Assembly (NCBI RefSeq): GCF_963678635.1
Contig: NC_087066.1
Span: 19,315,996 to 19,379,995, forward strand
Length of the DNA: 64,000 bases
From: Symsagittifera roscoffensis
Lineage: Eukaryota > Xenacoelomorpha > Acoela > Convolutidae
Direction of reading: 5' to 3'
The notes under the pieces were generated by a model. That model had not been told where the DNA came from and ran no database searches. It saw only the letters and a list, made by a program, of their open reading frames with translations. The position numbers and the translations under genes were made by a program. This document shows positions 48,773-60,091 of this stretch, one piece after another (position 1 is the first letter of the stretch; the number at the start of each line of letters is the position of its first letter).

Positions 48773-49429
48773 GTCTACCAAATCTAAAAAATTAAACTAT
48801 GGGAAAAGAATCTGTCTTAGAAAAAAAAACATTGAGGGTGAGACCGTATTGGAGAAATTATAGCCACTGTAGGGCCGGTCAATTCATCGTTGTTTAAGTC
48901 AAAAAAATTGAGTGGACCATATTGAGCCTATTTGATTCGTCATTCCAAATGGCAATTAGATATCTTCGAAACTGTCTCGCCGATTGGGCGGATATCATTT
49001 AATGAGCTAATTGATCAATCAGTGATACAACATATTTGATTTGGCAGAAAATATTCTTTAGAAGAACTAGCTATGTCAATTTCCAAATCTTTTGCTAATT
49101 TTGTGCATCATCAGAAAATGATATTTCAATTTTAAATATACAAATTGCTTTTTCTTTCTTTTTTTAAGGTAATCAGAAGGTCAAAAGAATCATAGTAACC
49201 GAGGTTAGTCATGAGTCCCTTCATCATGTATTTCAGTCAAAATCCTTGGAATTTTCTAGATATGGAAGTGATAATGATAAAAGAAGATGACAAGTGTTTA
49301 AGTCCTTTTCAATTAAAATCGATACGGGTTACGTTTCTTCAATAAGAACACGCAACTCGACACGAGATACTATAATATACAAGTGTTACAAGTAAAAAAT
49401 TTCGTCGAAAGTTATTTTGTCATTTATTG
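48773..49429. other. 5' flank of UFD1
   Basis: Intergenic; a UFD1 promoter is expected here but no specific element stands out. Confidence 0.4.
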
Positions 49430-52289
49430 TTCCGAGTACGCAAGCGGCGTTCGCAATCTGTATTGCGAGGGAGATTCTCTGTTTTAAAAAGCTGCCTGCT
49501 CTGGGTTCCTCAGTGCATATGCTTAGGTTCTTACAAAGCTTGCCCAAAAAAACTTCTGTGCTGGGGCCGGCCGCGCCCTGAATTTCAAAAGCTAGCGGTT
49601 GAAAAAGATATCCTTCATTTACAAGATCTTTATACTTGTCAATTTTTCGCTCTTCCGCTTCAGCGGCAGCCGTACCAGGGTTACAAACAGACCCGGCATT
49701 AATCCTACAAAGAGCTTAGGAGTCTACTACAGTTACATCCCACAAGAGCTGCTTACCATCAACCCATGGAACGAGCGTCAAACCGTCTGGTCGCTTCTGA
49801 TCGGTCCTGTAGAGGTGTCGTGGTTCTAAAACAGACGGAATGTGAGTCGATGATAGACTCTGCTTTATAAGGGCATTCAGGTTTGAATGCCTAGAGAATC
49901 TCCCTGCACTTTTGAGGCAAGAAAGACCATGCCAACCATCCTCGGTAACGTCTTTTCCGCACACGCATTTATGCCGTTTGCATATTTTTGATCCTAATCG
50001 AAGTCCTATCGCAATTCTGAGTTGTTGGTTCGACAGTTTTAACCTTAAATTTTTGCATGGGATGACGTTCAACCATTGGGAGCCAAATCTATCTTGGAAC
50101 ACGTTGAACCTTTTAACGTCCGTTGGTTCGAGTCGTAAAATCAAGTCTGCAATTTCGCTGTCAAAAATTGGCTCCGTCCAATTTTTTTGGATTTCATTTT
50201 CCGGAGCCATTTCAATTTTTCCAAGGTCAAACCACCGTTTAAGCGCATCATCATAGGTTCCATCCACATGCTCCAAATCAAAGATTTCGCTCAAGGCATC
50301 TTTTGCTCCTACTGCTGAGGCTAAGAAAGCGGGTAAAGCGAGTAGACAAGCGGAAGAAACGCCCAAGCCGCCTTTGGCTGCCGGGAGAACTGCTTGTAAA
50401 AACTGGTTATCATCCATTTTCACGTTAGTGACCTTGCATAACGAATTTTTTAGTAATTTAACGTAGCGTTCCAAAAAATCATTTTGCAAAAATTAAGGGC
50501 TTGTACGCAAAAAATATAGGAGTTTTGGCATGCTAAAGCAGTTTTTCAGGAGGTAAAAACCATAATGGGCGTCTAGTTTGTCAACGACATCCGAGATTTT
50601 TTCAAGCTCCTTAATTTTTTCGTCGAGCAATTCTTTTCGGCAAAGTTCGCCGATTGGAGATCCTAAAATGAGGAGTTCTTCTTTTGTAATTATTTTTATT
50701 TTGGGGCATATTTTTCCAAATTGTGTTAAAATTGAATTATACTGTGTACTAGTAGTCGGTCCCAAAAAACAAAGTTCACACACACTTCTCAGTGTTTAAG
50801 CTCAGGCCGTAAAGTTGCTCCGATTTCAGAATGTTTTTAAGGTCCCGGAGTACTACCTTATAGTCGTCGGCTAAATTCCCATCATCTAATTACCAGATGG
50901 TAATTTTCGACTCCAACTGTTTGACTAGTGTATGTATTGTTTCCGCAAAAAGGGGTGGGGCTTCAGGATCACCTTGCTGAGTTCCGTCTTCTGACATTAT
51001 GACAGAGCTTCCGTAAAAAAGGTAACTAGGTTTACCATACGCGCAATGGGTGTAATTATACAATTCGGGGCGATTTGAATAAACATGATTCAGTATTGTT
51101 TCTCTGTTTAAAGAGTTAAAGGCATTCTTGAAATCTAGTTTTAAAAGAACAGTGCATTTTGGATTGTCGTCGCGTTCAATTAGGTTTCGAAACGAGTGCC
51201 TAGCTATTTCTGCTCCTCGTTTGGTACCGCATCCTATCTGTACATTTCCGAAAAAATTTTGTCGCTCGGAGAGGGCCTTGCTTCCAGCGCATTTAGACGC
51301 GATACGTCTCAGCGTGTTGCCTATGGCAATCTGTTTCAACCCTCCGTCTATTTTTATGAGGGCGATAAGCTTTGCGCCAAAAAAGAAAGGTCTTAGTGGT
51401 TCGGGTATTTTGCCATCTCCAATGAGGTTTATCAGCTTAGTAAGCGATTTCAGAAAATCAAGTCCTGCACTGCCATTCGACTTACAAACAAGATCTTTAA
51501 AAATTTGAGGAACTATTTTATCAGGACCTGCTGCTGATCCGTTTGGAAAGGACATTATCGCTTTGTATAGGTCGAAATCGGTTACGAAAAAACTATCTTT
51601 TTTCTGGATTTGGAGCTGCAAATTTGGCTCGCTGCGGGTGCTTAGACAACAATTTTTGATAATTATCAGTTGAAAAAGGAGCTATTTTGTCATCCGAAGC
51701 AGCAAGCTTTATTCCTCCCTTTACGTTTCCTTCATCGAGCTTACTACTTATTAACTTTATTCTCTGCTCGAGGTCACTTAGAGGCGGGCTTGAAACTTGG
51801 GGATGGGGTTTTGGAAGTGACACGTCAATTGCTCGAATTTTTTCATTTATCAAAGAGCTCATGCTTGTGGTCTGTTTCCGTCCACTTCTTTTCGGTTGCT
51901 CCAAAAAAAACAAGAATGACGTTAAAAAAAATTAGCCACTTTGTAACATCTTCTACATTATAGTCGATGTCATTTATTTTGTCCGACAGACTTTCCGCCA
52001 AGGGAACACGCGAGTCTTTTGGTACTCTCTTGAGTACTCGGACATTTGAGATGGCTGTATTTACATAATTGTCTAGCACTAAATTTTTACCTATTGTTGC
52101 TTTATTAACAGATTTTACACCAACGCATAAAGGACACTGAAACCATTGGGTTTTCTTAGAGTCGCTAAGAGAAATTTTTACACAACTGATATCATACCAA
52201 CTAGAACAACAATCATATCTAATCCAATTTATCAGTCCTGAAGATTTTAAGCAATCTTTGTTTGTACACACTGTGTTGTTTTTCCTCAT
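49430..52289 (-). mobile_element. decayed non-LTR retrotransposon: PHD-like finger, RT, zinc knuckle and restriction-like endonuclease
   Basis: Read leftward from 52289. First comes a PHD-like finger (CTNKDC, YDCCSSWYDISC, CPLC). A linker follows after a frameshift (about 51910-51593). Reverse transcriptase comes next in 51621-50890 (SFPNGSAAGPDKIVPQIFKD, LLKLDFKNAFNSLNRE, GTQQGDPEAPPLF) and continues to 50493. The catalytic tyrosine codon is a stop, giving W-stop-LDDG at 50893-50878. The C-terminal part, 50489-49716 and on to about 49440, has CVCGKDVTEDGWHGLSC, the RFSRHSNLNALIKQ helix and RPDGLTLVPWVDGKQLLWDV, which looks like a PD-(D/E)xK-type endonuclease as in RLE-bearing LINEs. No APE endonuclease is seen. 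At least three frame breaks make it inactive. Clade not assigned. Confidence 0.8.
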
Positions 52290-52713
52290 CTTGATGCAGC
52301 ATAAAGGTAAAAAAAAGGGATTTTGACTGGACTTTAGGGGACTGAACTAACCCATGATAAGCGGTTAGTGGAAATTTTACAAATCAGCAAATAAAAAAAA
52401 AGACAACTACATTAATTTAAATTTTAAAATCGAATTTTAAAAATCAAAAACAAGGAACAATCTCACCCGAGCTCAGTCGGTCCAGCGGCGCATTACCAGA
52501 CTCCTCAAGCCAGTTCCAGTTTCCCACCTCCCCACAGAAAGCCACTTGACAGACCTGTCTCTAAAATCCCTCAGAGGGCGCTCCACATACAGGCACAAAC
52601 ATCAAACATAACAAATCTATTTTATAAGTTTATCACAACAATTAGGCAAAAGTGAAAAACTTATTCGCAATTTCCAAGATAGCTTTTATTGTTAGCTTGA
52701 AAATTCCGAATAG
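52290..52713. other. likely 5' leader of the non-LTR element, then flank
   Basis: A GC-richer stretch at about 52465-52600 (CTCACCCGAGCTCAGTCGGT, CCTCAGAGGGCGCTCCACAT) differs from its surroundings and may be the element's 5' untranslated region. Its 5' end cannot be fixed. Confidence 0.35.
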
Positions 52714-53083
52714 AAATTTCCCGCTGTTTTTCCGTCACTTTCCCAAAATTGTTAATTCGGTCGTTCTGATCTTTTATTTTATGTTTTCAGTTGTCGCGAG
52801 AAAACTGAGCATGACAGGCTCCACGAATTTTTGCGTGTGATTGTTGGAAAATTACTGCAAAGGAGGGTCAGAATATTCGGGAATTGTGCCAGTCGGTCAT
52901 ATCTGGAAGTTTGACCTTGAGGAACACGAAAATACGTGGTTTTGGAATGAAGATTTATTTTTCAAAAATTCGAATGGAGCCTGTCATGCTCAGTTTTCTC
53001 GCGACAACTGAAAACATAAAATAAAAGATCAGAACGACCGAATTAACAATTGTGGGAAAGTGACGGAAAAACAGCGAGAAATT
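52714..53083. repeat. inverted repeat, arms of about 0.12 kb
   Basis: 52964-53083 is the near-exact reverse complement of 52714-52832 (for instance GGAGCCTGTCATGCTCAG versus CTGAGCATGACAGGCTCC), with a spacer of about 130 bp. An 18-bp direct repeat, TTCGCAATTTCCAAGATA, flanks the structure at 52663 and 53088. It looks like a foldback element or a rearranged inverted duplication. Confidence 0.8.
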
Positions 53084-53757
53084 GCCATTCGCAATTTCCA
53101 AGATAACAATAAAAACCACGAGAGTAGAGCTGTCCTATCTTGATATAGGAGACAGTGATTACAAAAGAAGATCGTAATCTAGCTGAACCAGAGTGAGCCT
53201 TCGGTGGAAAGGTGGACAACCGAAGTGTCCCAATGGTCCAGAACCAAAACTCCATTCTTGAGATAAAACTTGTTCGATTAGAACTTATTGAATCAAACTT
53301 AATTCCCCGATCATTCTCAAGTTGATTACTAATTTAGTTACCTCTAGTTCTCGAGTGTGGTGCTATGTGAATACCTAATTTAATTTTCTCGAGTGTATTT
53401 TATGATTGTTATGTTGAGGTAAGGCGAGTTTTAGGTTGATCCATCTGAAATGAAGCAAAGTTCCACTGTCTAATAAAAAGTAACTTAACGGATTGTTCCG
53501 ACCCTGTTTTTAACGGCGTTCGTGTATTTTGGGTATCTCGAGTCCTAAGTATGGGGACGTTTTTATTTTCTAGAGTGGGGGATATTTTGGTAGTGGCCTT
53601 TAAGCTGTAACGAGTTCTAGTCTCATGTCGCAAGTGAACCGAATTGGCTCCGACCGTTTTTGAGGTAGAAAAACACAAGAGATAGTGTCCCTGACTCTTG
53701 AGCCAATGGTTATAGGGCCTATTTTTCTTAAGCCTCATATGTGACCGAAGTAGGCGA
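53084..53757. other. undetermined stretch before the gypsy element
   Basis: No gene recognised. Base composition shifts from AT-rich towards the higher GC of the following retroelement. Confidence 0.35.
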
Positions 53758-56310
53758 CTGTTACATAGTGTTTTTATGGCGCTCCTGGGTGTTTTTACGA
53801 CATCATGACTACCGAGTCGAACCCACTTGTCACAGCTCCGGGCTGCATGCCAATTCCCGAGTACCGGTGGTACGGTTCAGCGGGAACGTGTAAACCTTCC
53901 GGTTGTACCGTGATAGCTTTTTAAGAAAACTTGAGAAAACTTCCTGGTACGCTCTCCGAACGAGGCTTAGCTAACCGAGTAAGGGGGGTAATTAGCGGGA
54001 CAAAAACAAGAGAAAAGTATAAAAAAAGGAACAAAAACCAAAAAAAAAGACAGTGACTTTGATACCAGATTAGTTGGATCAAACCTTTATATTAAATAAA
54101 TAGTATACCCATACTGTTTTATAAGACCGATCGTTTCGATCAATCTAGCAATCTAAACCAGTGACTTCAATAAGGTGCCCAAGTGGGGGGCGTTGTTAAG
54201 GGTTTTCAGATAGCTTGCAACCTAGCCGGACCTCTAGGAGACTTGACTGAAAGAGATGACCAGCCGAGTGGGAAAGTGGTTCACAAGGACTGAGCTGAAC
54301 CGCTAGGAAACTTAACTGGAAGAGGTGACCAGCCAAGTGGGAAGGTGGTGCTGGTGTCAAGTGCAGTGCACGTCAAGGGGACAACCAGCACGGGATCGCT
54401 ACAACAAGAAGAGGACGCACAGGGGTGTTCTCAAGTTGGGCAAACGGGTATCGTTAAAATCCATATTACATTATAGGAAATAAGTGTAAAATTGGATAAG
54501 CGGAGCCCCATTGTTTCGAGGAAGTTTTTGCACAAGCAGGCCTGGAAACAGGTCTACCGTTTTCTCTCGAGAGGTTTAGCACCCGGCGCTTAAGGGATTT
54601 TTCGGCTTAAGAGGGGGGCTAGAGAGGGGGGAGGTTAGAAGGGGGGGGGGGCTGGTTAGGTTAGAGGTTGGCGGTTGTAAATTGTAAAAAAGGGGGACAC
54701 ATTAGAGTGACTAATTGTTCGGCATCGTCGATTTAGTTACATTAGATACTTACACGTGTTGGTTATAAGAAGCGGATATCCAAGGTTAACATCGAGTTAA
54801 GGTAGGTACCCTGGTCGGATCGGTAGGCGGGAACGGACATAGACAGTTTTTGTGATACCCCATAAGATCGCTAGCAGGGGGGAGGAAAACGCGTGGCAAT
54901 CGGGTACCAGACATTTTTTTCGGACAAAGGTTGACATCAGTCAGCTTTGAATTTTCGATGGGTTCATCTCTCTGTTTTTATAATTTTTCCTGTTTAAATT
55001 TTTACGTTTTGGTGAAATTTTGTTGTTGGTATTTCAACGAACAGGTGATGACAAGATACCTGCGAAGAAGTTGGGGTTTCAAATAGCCTGAGACAACGAG
55101 AGGGAGATAAATACAGGGGGGTCAGTGTTTGGATTTTGGCCATTAAGATAGGGATTTTGGGAAAATTTTTACTAAAAGCTCAAGTGGTGGTACACGGTAC
55201 AGTGGTTCAAGAGTCCCCACAACGAAGAAGAAGAGATCCTACTATCCAGACACTTAATGACAAGTCTTGGGACAGTACCGAAGAAGTCTTGGGACATTGC
55301 AGTCTGGGGACGGTCTTGGAGCAGTACAGTCTTGGGACAGTCTTGGGACAGTGCAGTCTTGGGACAGTCTTGGGACGGTGCAGTCTTGGGACAGTCTTGG
55401 ACGAGAGCAGTCTTAGTACGGCACAGTCTTGGGACACTGGTTCTGGGACAGTAGTCTTGGGACAGTAGTCTTGGAACAGTGGTCTTGGGACAGTGGTCTT
55501 GGGACACTGGTCTTAGGACAGTAGTCTTGGGACAGTGGTCTTGGGACAGTGGTCTTGGGACAGTGGTCTTGGGACAGTGGTCTTGGGACAGTCGTCTTGG
55601 GACAGTGGTCTTGGGACAGTGGTCTTGGGACAGTGGTCTTGGGACCGTGGTCTTGGGACACTGGTCTTGTGACAGTAGTCTTGGTACAGTAGTCTTGGGA
55701 GGGTAGTCTTGGGACAGTAGTCTTGGGACAGTAGTTTTGGGGCAGTAGTCTTTGGACAGTGGTCTTGGGACAGTATTCTTGGGACAGTAGTCTTGGGACA
55801 GTAGTCTTGGGACAGTGGTATTGGGACAGTAGTCTTGGGACAGTAGTCTTGGGACAGAGGTCTTGGGACACTAGTCTTGGGACAGTTGTCTCAGGGCAAG
55901 GGTCTTGGGACAGTGGTCTTGGGGCATAACAAGAAGTACTGGGACAGCACCGAGTAGTCTTGGGACAGTAGAGAGAAAGCTTGGGACAGTACAAAGAAGA
56001 GTAGGGACAGTGACTGGAAGTCTTGGAACAGTATAAAGAAGGGGGGTGACGGTACTAAAGAGTACTAAGACAGGTTGAAGTAACCAATCGCAAAATTAAA
56101 AGCAATAGGACTAGTCAGAAAGTTAAATCGCGATAGATCCGGTACTGAGGTGATCAAGAACATATAGAATTTTCAAAAAAGCTTAGGAAACGTTGTTTTT
56201 ATTAAATTGTAAATTTCTTTTTTTTTAAACTTGTCAAAAGAGATTTTAACCTTAGAAAAGAATTTTGTATATAGTAATACTGTAAATAGGAACAATTGTA
56301 AATAAAAATA
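53758..56310 (+). other. candidate 5' LTR and leader of the Ty3/gypsy element
   Basis: This stretch is GC-richer than the host DNA, lacks host-like genes and leads directly into gag. TGTTACATAGTG at about 53757 would suit an LTR start, and a TATA-like TATATTAAATAAATAG with a later CAATAA lies at 54088-54170. With the 3' LTR outside the window neither LTR edges nor a primer-binding site can be proven. The 14-bp minisatellite at 55262-55990 is in its right half. Confidence 0.3.
55262..55990. repeat. 14-bp minisatellite (GTCTTGGGACAGTG)n
   Basis: Roughly fifty tandem copies of GTCTTGGGACAGTG and close variants (GTAGTC.., GGTGCA..) fill about 730 bp upstream of gag. Because 14 is not a multiple of 3, each strand repeats a 14-residue pattern in every frame. 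This makes long stop-free ORFs (such as one of 193 codons on the minus strand at 55413-55994) that are not genes. Confidence 0.95.
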
Positions 56311-58034
56311 ATGATACGGAGCAGGGTACCGGTGGCTGAAAAAAGATCTTCTAAATCAAGGACAAAATATAACTCGTCGCTACGTACAACGACATCAATG
56401 GGACCAAAGATAACAAAGAAGAACTTTTCAGTTAGCATGGTCAACACGAGGAGTAATACAGAGAACAGAACAAAAGAGGGCACGGAAGGGAAACATAGGG
56501 AACCGGCCATCGAGATTGACCTAGAGACACCGGACCAGACTGTGGATGAGGTGGAAAAGAAGACGACGGAGTCAACACCGATGCCGAATGCAGAAGAACC
56601 AAATCCAAAGTCCATGGAGTTCTCACCGATAGACAATGTGGAAGACACAACAGGCAACACGCCAGAAACGGTGAAGCACGAGTCTCAAGCAAAAAGAACG
56701 TCTTTTACTGAAAGATTGGCGATAATGGTCGGAATGAAGTCGAGAGACGCAGCAGCGGAAGAACCGAAAGCCGAGAAAGGCAAAACATTCGGAACAGTTT
56801 CCACGAAAACGACAGACACCGACCAAAAGGAAGACCAGATCGGACCAGGAACAGCAGCCAACAACAGGGCAGTAGCTGACCATGTAACAACTACTCTTGA
56901 GCTAGGCAATTTGATGGCAAAGCTACATCAGATCAACAAGGAACTGAAGCACAGCGAGGAGGATAGAGATTTGATAAGGAAAGAATTAAGAAACCTCAAA
57001 AATGAGTACCTGGACAGCTACTTCAATCTAGCGAAAGCGACAGAGGAAAGGCTTCAGCAGATGTCGGACAAGGTAGATACCACTGATGAAGAGCGAGACC
57101 AGAACATCAAAAAAGACATGCAGGAAATAAAGCAATGATATGACGCAGTGAATAGCCAATTTGGGAGTTTGGAAACGAGAATGGATACGATGAGTAGGGA
57201 CCAGGCTGAAAGTTTGTGTGCAATACAGGCAAAATTAGACGCCATCTTGAGGAACTCAACGTCACAGGACAGGCCAGCAGCGGAGCGAACGCAAGGCAAT
57301 AGAGTTGATTTCGTGGAACCACAACGGAACAAACGACAGTCAACACCGTTACCATTACCCCGGGATGCCGCGAGTGCAGCACCGGGGGGGGGGGGCAAAG
57401 CAATTATGAAAAGTGGAACAGCAAACACAACGAGTGGTCCAGGGGACTCCACGACTCACAACAACGTAGGGCCAGATGCTGTGGGCAAGCACCTGGGAGA
57501 TGGTGAACAGGACACTAGAAGCCTTCGCTACGAGGAACACTGACTCGAGCGATAGAGGAGGGGGCAAATCAAGAAAAACTTTCAAAAAGCCAAAAGAATT
57601 CAAAGATGATTCGGATGGATGTATTGACACTTGGGTAGAAGTTATGAGATTACATTTAGGTAGAAGTTATGAGATTACATTTAGAACAAGACAACTTGAA
57701 TGATGAGAGACAAGCCTGCACAGCGATACCCAGCAACTTAGAAGGCACATCATTGAAATGCGTGGTTGCGAAGAAGGAAGAGGAACGCGACACTGCGGAT
57801 AATATCTTCGAGATATTGTTAAATCGATTCGGATCAGGCATGAAGGGTCATCAAGCGATGATGCGATTTGAAAAGAGAAGGCAAAGGGACGACGAATCAA
57901 TTGATCGGTTCCTGGATGACCTTGAGAGCTTGAGACGAAGGAGTGACCCTGAAGAGTCGACAAACAGAAGAAATTTTAGCATCGCCTCGAAGTTCATTGA
58001 TGGGCTAAGAAGTGACGACTTGAGAACAAATTAG
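56311..58034 (+). pseudogene. gypsy gag (matrix/capsid-like), frameshifted
   Basis: Frame 1 runs 56311-57138, ends at an in-frame TGA, and continues to about 57540. It is acidic and coiled-coil-like (LMAKLHQINKELKHSEEDRD, LRNLKNEYLDSYFNLAKATE). The frame then changes somewhere between a 12-G run (57384-57395) and 57540, and again at a 25-bp duplication (57635-57684). The capsid-like part follows (LNRFGSGMKGHQAMMRFEKR, SIDRFLDDLESLRRR, ASKFIDGLRSDDLR), then a stop at 58032-58034, where one more frame change links it to the next ORF (LATYYTLSK). It is a structural protein with no enzymatic motif. Confidence 0.8.
57635..57684 (+). repeat. 25-bp tandem duplication breaking gag
   Basis: GTAGAAGTTATGAGATTACA plus TTTAG occurs twice back to back (57635-57659, 57660-57684). 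Twenty-five bases shift the frame by one. Removing one copy in thought joins VEVMRLHLE directly to QDNLNDERQ in one frame, so the duplication is the lesion. Confidence 0.95.
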
Positions 58035-58048
58035 CAACATACTATACA

Positions 58049-60091
58049 TTGTCGAAAGATAGTGCACCGACCCCAGAAGAAATGAGACAGAAGTCAAGAG
58101 AGTACATGCTAATGAAACTCAAGAAATACTCGTATTCAGATAACAGGAATACGCAAGGGGGAAATCAACCACAAAGGTCGTCATGGTACAAGCCCAGAGA
58201 TGACATGGACAAACGTAGATCATGCGCAAACTGCGGGTCAGCTGATCATCACGTGGCGGATTGCACGACATACAAGAAAGGCATGAAGAGTTTGGGATAC
58301 GCACCCGATGAGGAAGATATGAGCCAGATGGAGGAACACGAGTTCTATAGTGGCTTGATCATCAAAATAGGTGCAAGATGCTTCTTCTGCAACCAAGAGG
58401 GGCACTTCAGGATGGACTGTCCGTTGTTCTGGGAGGCAGTCAAGAACCAGAGTCACCCCAAACACAAGTTGGCGTTAGCAGTGGTGCAGAACCAGAGAAA
58501 TAGACAATGTGAATTTGAAACGAAAAACTTAGAAACACCAAGTGCGGAACTGCCAACGAAAACAGTGAAAGCTGTAACGCAAGTTAATAGTGCAATAGAA
58601 GCCACGGCCAGGAACGCCCTAGAGATAAATTATGAGAAAGCGGCGGCGGAAGCTATCAATAAAGTGAAACAGGACCTGGCGGCGAAAGAAATAGAACAAC
58701 GACTAAAGCAAGAGATCGAAAGACAGAAATTGAAAGAGATTGAAAGACAGAGCTCGCAGACAATACCAGAGGCTGTAGCGGGGTCGACAAAATGTGGAAA
58801 CTGCAACACTGTAAAAATAGTGACGGGGAAGCCATTTGGCATAACGAAGATCGGAGCCAGAATAATGTCAATAATCACCGTGGGCGGCCATGAGGTAACG
58901 AGAAACTTGAGCGGACCCAGCGACCAGACAATAATGCACATTGATGTGTACGCAGATTACTTGAGTGGTATAAGCCCACAAACGACTTCTAGAGCATTGA
59001 GGGCACTACTCACAAGAGGGGGTAGCAACTCAGTCCGAGTTGATAACAGGTACACAGAAGCTTATGGTCCGCATGAGGTGATGCTAAATATAGATGGGAT
59101 CAACATCTATACGAATACAATGATAACATGTGATGAAGATCTAATAGGGCAGATCTACGTAGGAAAAGAAGAGCTGAAAATGAGATCGATTGGACACTGC
59201 GCCATGCTTGAGGAAGATGCAATGCACATCGGGACAGAGGCAGATGTATCAGCACATGTGCTCGACATAAGTGGCAAGAAGACTCAGTTACGTGGGTTAC
59301 TTGATACGGGAGCGGTCTTGAGTGTTATACCAATCGAAACTTGGGAACGAATGGGCTTCAACAAAAATGATTTGATAGACTCGAGAATACGGTTGTCAGC
59401 TGCAAACAAAGGGGCGCTGCGGGTGCTGGGCAGAACGCCAATAATAGCCCTAAATCTGGGGCAACGCAACCTGTGGATGAGCTTTCTTATGGTAGAAAAC
59501 CTAGATGAGTCTGACCAATTCATTTTAGGCAGAGACTTCATCAGGAACTTCGATGTAACGACTGATCTAAACAACGCAATGATCAGGATACGGAACCCGG
59601 ATAGGAAGTACGCAATTAAACCGGTAAATTTAATAATGGCGAATGAGAACAAAGCACCGGTATTCTTGAGTAGGAGGGTGAGGCTAAAGGCGAACGAATT
59701 GGCGATCGTAAGCTTGCGAATGAAAAATTACAATGAACTAAGTGACAACAAGCAGGTATGCATAGTCACAAATCCAAACAGTCAAAGTGCTGCTGTTTTA
59801 GGAAGATCATTCTCGATAACGAAGAGCGGTCTCTGCGTCTGTGTCTTGTTGAATACTCTTGACATACCAATCACAATACAGAGGGGAAGGAAGCTGGGAT
59901 ATGCTTTACCCGTAAAAACTCGATATGAAATGACTGAAAACCAAAAACAAAATGAAGTTGTTGATTGTCCCAATCATAGGGACAAAATTTGTATCTTGAG
60001 ACGTTTGAAGAAAATAAAAGGTTCATCAGGTCTTGTGAAATCACTTAAGTCAGAGACAGACGATGGGCTATCGAGCTGTTCGAATTTTTAA
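58049..60091 (+). CDS. gypsy nucleocapsid-protease ORF
   Basis: A 680-codon open frame. The end of the capsid is followed by two CCHC zinc knuckles, CANCGSADHHVADC and CFFCNQEGHFRMDC (both C-x2-C-x4-H-x4-C). Next is a Lys/Glu-rich helical stretch (KQDLAAKEIEQRLKQEIERQ), then a retropepsin-like domain with LLDTGAVLSVIP as the catalytic DTG and FILGRDFIRNFDV as the ILG-x-D motif. The ORF ends at TAA 60089-60091 in the same frame as the downstream RT, so one stop separates them. The stop may be a mutation or a natural gag-pro/pol boundary. The ORF between knuckles and protease is longer than usual (about 300 residues). Confidence 0.85.
   Translation: MSKDSAPTPEEMRQKSREYMLMKLKKYSYSDNRNTQGGNQPQRSSWYKPRDDMDKRRSCANCGSADHHVADCTTYKKGMKSLGYAPDEEDMSQMEEHEFYSGLIIKIGARCFFCNQEGHFRMDCPLFWEAVKNQSHPKHKLALAVVQNQRNRQCEFETKNLETPSAELPTKTVKAVTQVNSAIEATARNALEINYEKAAAEAINKVKQDLAAKEIEQRLKQEIERQKLKEIERQSSQTIPEAVAGSTKCGNCNTVKIVTGKPFGITKIGARIMSIITVGGHEVTRNLSGPSDQTIMHIDVYADYLSGISPQTTSRALRALLTRGGSNSVRVDNRYTEAYGPHEVMLNIDGINIYTNTMITCDEDLIGQIYVGKEELKMRSIGHCAMLEEDAMHIGTEADVSAHVLDISGKKTQLRGLLDTGAVLSVIPIETWERMGFNKNDLIDSRIRLSAANKGALRVLGRTPIIALNLGQRNLWMSFLMVENLDESDQFILGRDFIRNFDVTTDLNNAMIRIRNPDRKYAIKPVNLIMANENKAPVFLSRRVRLKANELAIVSLRMKNYNELSDNKQVCIVTNPNSQSAAVLGRSFSITKSGLCVCVLLNTLDIPITIQRGRKLGYALPVKTRYEMTENQKQNEVVDCPNHRDKICILRRLKKIKGSSGLVKSLKSETDDGLSSCSNF

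Noticed and set aside
53758-55000. exact 5' LTR and primer-binding site of the gypsy element
   Set aside because: The 3' LTR is outside the window and no clear TGG-type primer site was found, so only a candidate region is reported.
55413-55994. 193-codon minus-strand ORF of repeating PKTTVPRLLSQD-like units
   Set aside because: It is produced by translating the 14-bp minisatellite, which lacks stops in several frames on both strands. There is no start context, and it lies antisense in the retrotransposon leader.
56441-57630. several minus-strand ORFs of 60-150 codons
   Set aside because: They are antisense shadows of the gag region.
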